A DNA stretch of 64,000 bases, from assembly GCA_964468435.1 (NCBI GenBank), contig CAYXVE010000011.1:47742-111741 (forward strand), read 5' to 3'. A model generated the notes under the pieces. It was not told the DNA's origin and ran no database searches. It saw nothing but the letters and a program-made list of their open reading frames with translations. Source of the stretch: JBCCTX01 sp964468435 (lineage in GTDB: Bacteria > Bacteroidota > Bacteroidia > J057). Position numbers and translations under genes: made by a program. Positions 63,949 to 64,000 of the stretch are shown piece by piece (within the stretch, counting starts at the first letter, position 1; each line of letters opens with the position of its first letter).

Positions 63949-64000
63949 AAACGCACATGATATATTGTATAGTATCTAAGTAAGGTTTTTTAAAAATATT

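Overview
The window looks like the chromosome of a free-living, aerobic or facultative Bacteroidota, probably of the Saprospiria/Cytophagia type. The signs are a complete Bat (aerotolerance) operon, a secreted metalloprotease with a type IX secretion C-terminal sorting domain, a histone H1-like (Hc1) protein, ligA-DUF6913-dapA synteny, a bacterial V-type ATPase operon with a DUF2764 subunit, and promoters of the Bacteroidota form (TTTG, about 19-20 nt, TAnnTTTG). The taxon is inferred from gene content only. No rRNA, tRNA, CRISPR array, prophage or intact insertion sequence was found.

Layout. 1-2.2 kb: 5'-part of a citrulline/arginine-deiminase-like hydrolase running off the left edge, then a histidine kinase and a CheY-like regulator. 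2.4-10 kb: one long minus-strand Bat operon (DUF58, BatD-like/DUF4381, BatA, BatB, BatC, BatD, BatE). 10-20 kb: housekeeping and accessory genes (HAD phosphatase, aquaporin, TerC, a lipoprotein ADP-ribosylglycohydrolase with a kinase-like partner, peroxiredoxin-like protein, pterin dehydratase, LemA/TPM cluster) with a decayed IS5-like transposase at 12.1-12.9 kb. 20-30 kb: a degenerate AMP-binding protein, an MlaF-like ATPase, ligA, DUF6913, dapA, an alpha-oxoamine synthase, purE, a TPR protein and PrsW. 30-36.5 kb: gamma-glutamyltransferase, then the aromatic amino-acid operon pheA-aminotransferase-tyrA-aroA(Q). 37-39 kb: amt and glnB. 39-43 kb: a 1240-residue M4 metalloprotease. 43-52 kb: rsgA and the V-ATPase operon. 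52-64 kb: FAD enzymes, a DevBCA-like exporter operon with two unknown small proteins, an FKBP, and a membrane-anchored coiled-coil protein.

The most interesting signal lies in the 785-base stretch before pheA. On the minus strand a 23-codon reading frame (36491-36420) carries ten Phe/Tyr codons, including FYFSCFYFYF. It is followed by three RNA segments that can form either an antiterminator or an intrinsic terminator ending 8 nt before the pheA start codon, and a fourth segment inside the leader peptide can sequester the antiterminator. This is the full 1:2, 2:3, 3:4 logic of a ribosome-mediated attenuator, here controlling the Phe/Tyr pathway. Two good promoter matches and two further strong hairpins lie upstream.

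How the genes fit together: the aromatic operon makes DAHP and chorismate-derived prephenate, phenylpyruvate and hydroxyphenylpyruvate and transaminates them; amt/glnB takes up and senses ammonium; the V-ATPase carries the residues of a Na+-binding rotor; the Bat operon is an envelope stress/oxygen tolerance module; LemA and the TPM proteins are a small envelope cluster.
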